Source: Treponema sp.
GTDB taxonomy: Bacteria > Spirochaetota > Spirochaetia > Treponematales > Treponemataceae
Direction of reading: 5' to 3'
Assembly: GCA_016293495.1 (NCBI GenBank)
Contig: JAEDED010000019.1
Span: 1-42,271 of the forward strand
DNA: 42,271 bases
The position numbers and the translations under genes are program-made. This document shows positions 39,209-42,271 of this stretch, piece by piece (within the stretch, counting starts at the first letter, position 1; every line of letters starts with the position of its first letter). The notes beneath the pieces are model-generated. The model was not told the origin of the DNA, made no database searches, and saw only the letters and a list, made by a program, of their open reading frames with translations.

Positions 39209-39239
39209 GGGCTAGCTTTAAATAAAATTTTTTTAGCCC
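39209..39239 (+). promoter_or_regulatory. Leader hairpin before the large membrane protein gene
   Basis: GGGCTA (39209-39214) pairs with TAGCCC (39234-39239), ending 7 bases before the GAGGA ribosome binding site. An A/T-rich loop includes a T-run, so it could attenuate or modulate translation. Confidence 0.4.
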
Positions 39240-39258
39240 GAATTTGAGGAAAAAAAAC

Positions 39259-41838
39259 GTGACTTCAGGTCAGAAAACAGCTGTCAGCTTGTTAATTTCA
39301 GTATCTCTCTTTGCAGCTTTTGCAGTAGCAGCTTTTACAGGATTATTTTCTGTAATTGATGCCCGCTTCTATGAGCCTGGAAAAATTTCTCAAATTCAGA
39401 AACACCTTGATACAGTAAGTGAAAATTACAATGAATATCTTGAAACTCTTGAAGCAAGATTCGGTAAAAACGAAAATTCCTTCTTGAAGCAGAAATGTGT
39501 TCAGTCGTATATCGAAAATCAGCCATCGGATGAAGTTGTTCGTGAACGCTCAAAACTTTCTGGTGATCTGTTCAGTCAGACACCGGGCCTTTTGGGAATG
39601 CGTCTGATTGATAAAAACGGTTCAATCGTTCACTTCAGTTCATTCAGTACTGATGTTTTGAAAAGAACTTCAGAAATTGTTTCGTACAAGAATTATTCTG
39701 AAGCAATTACATTGACTGGCGAAAAAGAAATTCCTTTTGAAAAAATCAATTCACCTGACTCATATGGAACAAGCGGTTTAGTCTGCAAGTCTGTATTTGA
39801 TGGTCGTGACAACAGAATCATTTTTTCATTCCCATATTATGACAGTTATAATGCATACCGCGGATCATTTGTTTTCTACGTAAATGCAAATGACTTTAAC
39901 AGAGTTCTGCTTGCAAAGAAACTCATCACTTTTGGCGATACAGGTAATCTTGTTTCTGGTCTGACATTTGAAGAAGAGAAGAAGGACACAGAATACAAGA
40001 GCGGTTTTGTGTTTGGTATTCCGGTAGTTGGGAAAAAAATCTTCGAAAAGGAAATTCTTTCGCGCTGGGAAAAAGGTTTAACAGAACCAGAAAAAATTGT
40101 TTACAATAATTCTGAAGACAGTTTTAGTGATGCTGAAGCTGATGCTTCGATAAAAGAAACTAAAAAGAAAGATAATTACTGGGTACTTGTTTCAAGTACA
40201 AAATCACCATTCGGTTATGTCGGTGGAGTTTATCCTGATGAACTTTTTGTAATGCCGGATGCAGTAAAGATTCTTCTTTTGATTTGTATTTTTGTTACAT
40301 TGTTCCTCGTTGTTTTCCTTTTGATTAATCTTAAACACGATGACATGGTTGTAATTCGTGAAAGAATCAGAAGACTTCAGCTTGGTATTGTAACTGAATA
40401 TCTTAAGAAAAAAGAAAATGTTGACTGGAAAGTTGTGTCAGGCCAGATTGCTGACAGACGCCAGGACGTTACATTAGAAATTATCAGAAGTCTTGGCCGC
40501 AAGGCTAGAAAACATGATAAAGAAGTTAATGAGCTTATTAACAGAAGCTGGGATGAACTTCTTGCTGCAATGAGTGTTCAGGTTAAAAAAGAAGAATCTG
40601 AAAACGGAATTGCAAATGCTGCAGAAATTAAAGCAATGCTGGAAGAACTTCTTTCTTCTGGCAATATTAAAGTTCAGACAGTTGGTGGCGTTGCAGCTTC
40701 TCCAGTTCAGACAGTAAAACCTGAAAGACCAGCTCCAGTGCCTGTTCAGGTTCAGGATCTTGCTGATGCAGAAGAACTTGACGAAGTAGAAGAGTTAGAT
40801 GAAGTTGAAGAACTTGAAGAAGTAGAAGAGGCAGAAGCAGTTGAGGAACTTGAAGAAGTAGAAGAGGCAGAAGTAGTTGAGGAACTTGAAGAAGTAGAAG
40901 ACGCTGAAGAAGTTGAAGAGCTTGAAGAAGTAGAAGAAGCTGAAGAAGCTGAAGAAGTTGAAGAAGTTGAAGAAGTTGAAGATGTTGAAGATGTTTCTGT
41001 TACAGAAGAAATTGATATTTCTGATTTTAATGTTGAAGATTCAAAAACTCCGGACAGGTCTGATGGAACTGTTACAGTTGATATTGATGAGTTTAATAAT
41101 AATGCTCTGTCATCTAAACACAGCCCTGAAGCTGAAATTTCTTCATCTGATGATGTTGAAATGATCAACCGCAAGGTTTCTGATATTCCTGCAACATACG
41201 ATGCTGAAGATGATGTAATCATTGATAACTTTATGATTTCAAATCCTGATTTCTCAGGTCTTGATAATCTTGAGTTTGATGAAGAAGGAAATACAAAACT
41301 TGATTCAGTAGAGCAGCAGACAGCTCCTAAAACTCTAGAAGTTTCTGAGGCTGAAGAGATTTCTCTTGACGACTTTAATGTTGAGTACAACGAAGAAAAG
41401 GTTGAGTTTGAAGAAGTGATCGGATTTGGTTCGGTAGAAAACAACATTAAGAAAGAACCTGTTGATCTTGTTAAGTTTGATATTGAACCTGCAGTTCCTG
41501 ATTACAATATGCTTGATAAAAAGATTGTAGTTAAGAAAGGTAAGAAAAAAGCTGTTAATGTTCAGAATTCAGAATTCGGTGTAAAGAATATAATGAATCA
41601 GGTTCAGACAGAAAGTCAGGATGATGATGTTGCAGAACTTACTGCAGCTGATGTTGATATACCGTTTACACTGACACAATTTGGTGCGGTTACTTCAAAT
41701 CCTGAAGAACTTAAACCTTATGTAAATGTAATTCATGAAGATGAATCAGGTTTATATATGATTAAGACTGAAGGTGCTGATATGACACCAGTAAACATGG
41801 ATTTCAAAAATCTTGTTGATTCAGTTTTAGGTAAGTAA
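39259..41838 (+). CDS. Large membrane protein with periplasmic sensor-like domain and Glu-rich repeats
   Basis: About 859 residues. GTG 39259 is chosen because GAGGA lies 8 bases upstream. A membrane segment at ~10-33 is followed by a ~310-residue extracytoplasmic domain with dCache-like features (MRLIDKNGSIVHFSSFSTDV, then YWVLVSSTKSPFGYVGGVYP). A second membrane segment spans ~335-357. Then come a helical cytoplasmic region (RRLQLGIVTEYLKKKENVDW), a Glu/Val repeat at ~505-580, and an acidic tail. No kinase, cyclase or methyl-accepting output domain seen. The order fits a membrane sensor or scaffold with an acidic cytoplasmic arm. Confidence 0.75.
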   Translation: MTSGQKTAVSLLISVSLFAAFAVAAFTGLFSVIDARFYEPGKISQIQKHLDTVSENYNEYLETLEARFGKNENSFLKQKCVQSYIENQPSDEVVRERSKLSGDLFSQTPGLLGMRLIDKNGSIVHFSSFSTDVLKRTSEIVSYKNYSEAITLTGEKEIPFEKINSPDSYGTSGLVCKSVFDGRDNRIIFSFPYYDSYNAYRGSFVFYVNANDFNRVLLAKKLITFGDTGNLVSGLTFEEEKKDTEYKSGFVFGIPVVGKKIFEKEILSRWEKGLTEPEKIVYNNSEDSFSDAEADASIKETKKKDNYWVLVSSTKSPFGYVGGVYPDELFVMPDAVKILLLICIFVTLFLVVFLLINLKHDDMVVIRERIRRLQLGIVTEYLKKKENVDWKVVSGQIADRRQDVTLEIIRSLGRKARKHDKEVNELINRSWDELLAAMSVQVKKEESENGIANAAEIKAMLEELLSSGNIKVQTVGGVAASPVQTVKPERPAPVPVQVQDLADAEELDEVEELDEVEELEEVEEAEAVEELEEVEEAEVVEELEEVEDAEEVEELEEVEEAEEAEEVEEVEEVEDVEDVSVTEEIDISDFNVEDSKTPDRSDGTVTVDIDEFNNNALSSKHSPEAEISSSDDVEMINRKVSDIPATYDAEDDVIIDNFMISNPDFSGLDNLEFDEEGNTKLDSVEQQTAPKTLEVSEAEEISLDDFNVEYNEEKVEFEEVIGFGSVENNIKKEPVDLVKFDIEPAVPDYNMLDKKIVVKKGKKKAVNVQNSEFGVKNIMNQVQTESQDDDVAELTAADVDIPFTLTQFGAVTSNPEELKPYVNVIHEDESGLYMIKTEGADMTPVNMDFKNLVDSVLGK
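40770..41000 (+). repeat. 36-bp tandem repeat coding for a 12-residue Glu-rich unit
   Basis: In-frame units read EELEEVEEAEAV, EELEEVEEAEVV, EELEEVEDAEEV and EELEEVEEAEEA, flanked by shorter EEVEDV-type copies. The coding strand alternates GAAGAA with GTA, GCA or CTT, so slippage could change its length in frame. Confidence 0.85.
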
Positions 41839-41874
41839 AATAAATTTTTGAAAAAAGATAAATTAATAAATCAC

Positions 41875-41897
41875 AACCACCCGTCAAACGGGTGGTT
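41875..41897. repeat. IS end hairpin
   Basis: AACCACCCGT / ACGGGTGGTT with a 3-base loop. TnpA would recognise the single-stranded form of such a hairpin. Confidence 0.85.
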
Positions 41898-42011
41898 TGC
41901 TCTTAGCCTATAAGGCTAAGGGTCTCAAGCCGAGACTTAAGTCCCACGCTTTCACATACGTTCAAGCCTATTGCAGCTTGTCACCCGCTGGCTCTTAAAG
42001 AGCCTTTTGTA

Positions 42012-42271
42012 CTACTTACTACCCTTAAAAGGGTCTTCGTATTCTTTTTCAGTAATTTTATCCATCGCTATATCATGGGCTTCCTGTTCACGGATATATT
42101 TCGCAATTGTAGCTTCATTCAAGCCAACCGTACTTACGTAATATCCTTCTGCCCAGAAATGGCGGTTTCCAAACTTATATTTCAGGTTCGCATGTTTATC
42201 AAATATCATCAGGCTACTCTTGCCTTTTAAATATCCCATAAATTGCGACACACTGTATTTCGGTGGTATAC
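42012..42271 (-). CDS. tnpA: IS200/IS605 transposase TnpA, C-terminal part
   Basis: The frame is open to the window edge, so the N-terminus with the HUH motif is outside. The visible part reads PPKYSVSQFMGYLKGKSS, then NRHFWAEGYYVSTVGLNE, then ATIAKYIREQE. This is the C-terminus of Y1 transposases; the Tyr of IAKYI is the expected nucleophile. It moves the element as single-stranded DNA. It looks intact as far as can be seen. Confidence 0.92.
   Translation of the reverse strand, partial: IPPKYSVSQFMGYLKGKSSLMIFDKHANLKYKFGNRHFWAEGYYVSTVGLNEATIAKYIREQEAHDIAMDKITEKEYEDPFKGSK

Larger units (their letters stand above)
41870..42271 (-). mobile_element. IS200/IS605-family element, right-end part (cut by window edge)
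   Basis: A partial TnpA gene on the minus strand is followed at its 3' side by stacked hairpins. The terminal one is a 10-bp perfect stem (41875-41884 with 41888-41897, loop CAA), the usual subterminal end structure of IS200-type elements. Further hairpins are at 41902-41920, 41922-41936 and 41990-42004. The exact end cannot be set without a target comparison, because these elements make no target duplication. Confidence 0.85.

Noticed and set aside
40752..41447. A 231-residue Ser/Thr-rich reading frame on the minus strand
   Set aside because: It is the mirror of the Glu-rich repeat of the plus-strand gene (GAA/GAAG read backward gives Ser/Thr) and has no start signals.

Overview
The window looks like chromosome from a free-living or host-gut treponeme (Spirochaetota, Treponema lineage). 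It is A+T-rich with a strongly AT-biased accessory region. The evidence is the obg-nadD-yqeK-LCP-rsfS cluster, spoVG, rplY, cheR/cheB, a FliL-like protein, a Maf/MptE-like protein and Rhs remnants carrying the treponeme-type junction YHYAGNNPVKFVDPDGR. The species cannot be named from the sequence alone.

Layout. (1) 1-8066: an array of six orphan Rhs C-terminal toxin/immunity cassettes, preceded by the end of another immunity-like gene. Each cassette consists of a conserved ~220-bp spacer, the last codons of an Rhs core, a different toxin domain and a cognate immunity gene. Each spacer holds a candidate sigma70 promoter overlapped by an inverted repeat. The arms of that repeat exist in two compensating versions. 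No full-length Rhs core is in the window. The predicted toxins are a permuted papain-like enzyme, a type-44 toxin with LysM, a hydrophobic pore-former-like domain, a C39-like cysteine peptidase, a lysozyme-like muramidase and an M91-like zinc peptidase. Their immunity proteins are exported, lipoproteins or membrane proteins, so the toxins probably act on the cell envelope. (2) 8200-9460: a small DUF3791/DUF3990 toxin-antitoxin-like island.

(3) 9480-26259: housekeeping genes. These include a VanY-type carboxypeptidase, a glycosyltransferase, tRNA-Asn, rplU-prp-rpmA, obg-nadD-yqeK-lcp-rsfS, ispE-spoVG, tRNA-Gln, rplY, tilS, a large exported TPR protein, an HtrA-like lipoprotein and lepA. (4) 26254-26558: three ~97-bp tandem units that supply the stop codons of two convergent genes. 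(5) 26549-41838: motility and envelope genes. These include a Maf-like protein, a SurA/PpiD-like chaperone, cheR-cheB, RseC, TPR, prenyl synthase, rlmE, a LysM-M23 peptidase, a FliL-like protein, an ECF sigma/anti-sigma operon with its own ECF-type promoter, hflX and a large membrane protein with a Glu-rich 12-residue repeat. (6) 41870-42271: the end of an IS200/IS605 element cut by the window edge.

The part most likely to be undescribed is the cassette array. Variants in its spacers are shuffled in all combinations, which points to ongoing recombination between cassettes. The immunity genes have ribosome binding sites while the toxins do not. I read it as a silent library of warhead/immunity modules whose immunity genes may be constantly expressed.
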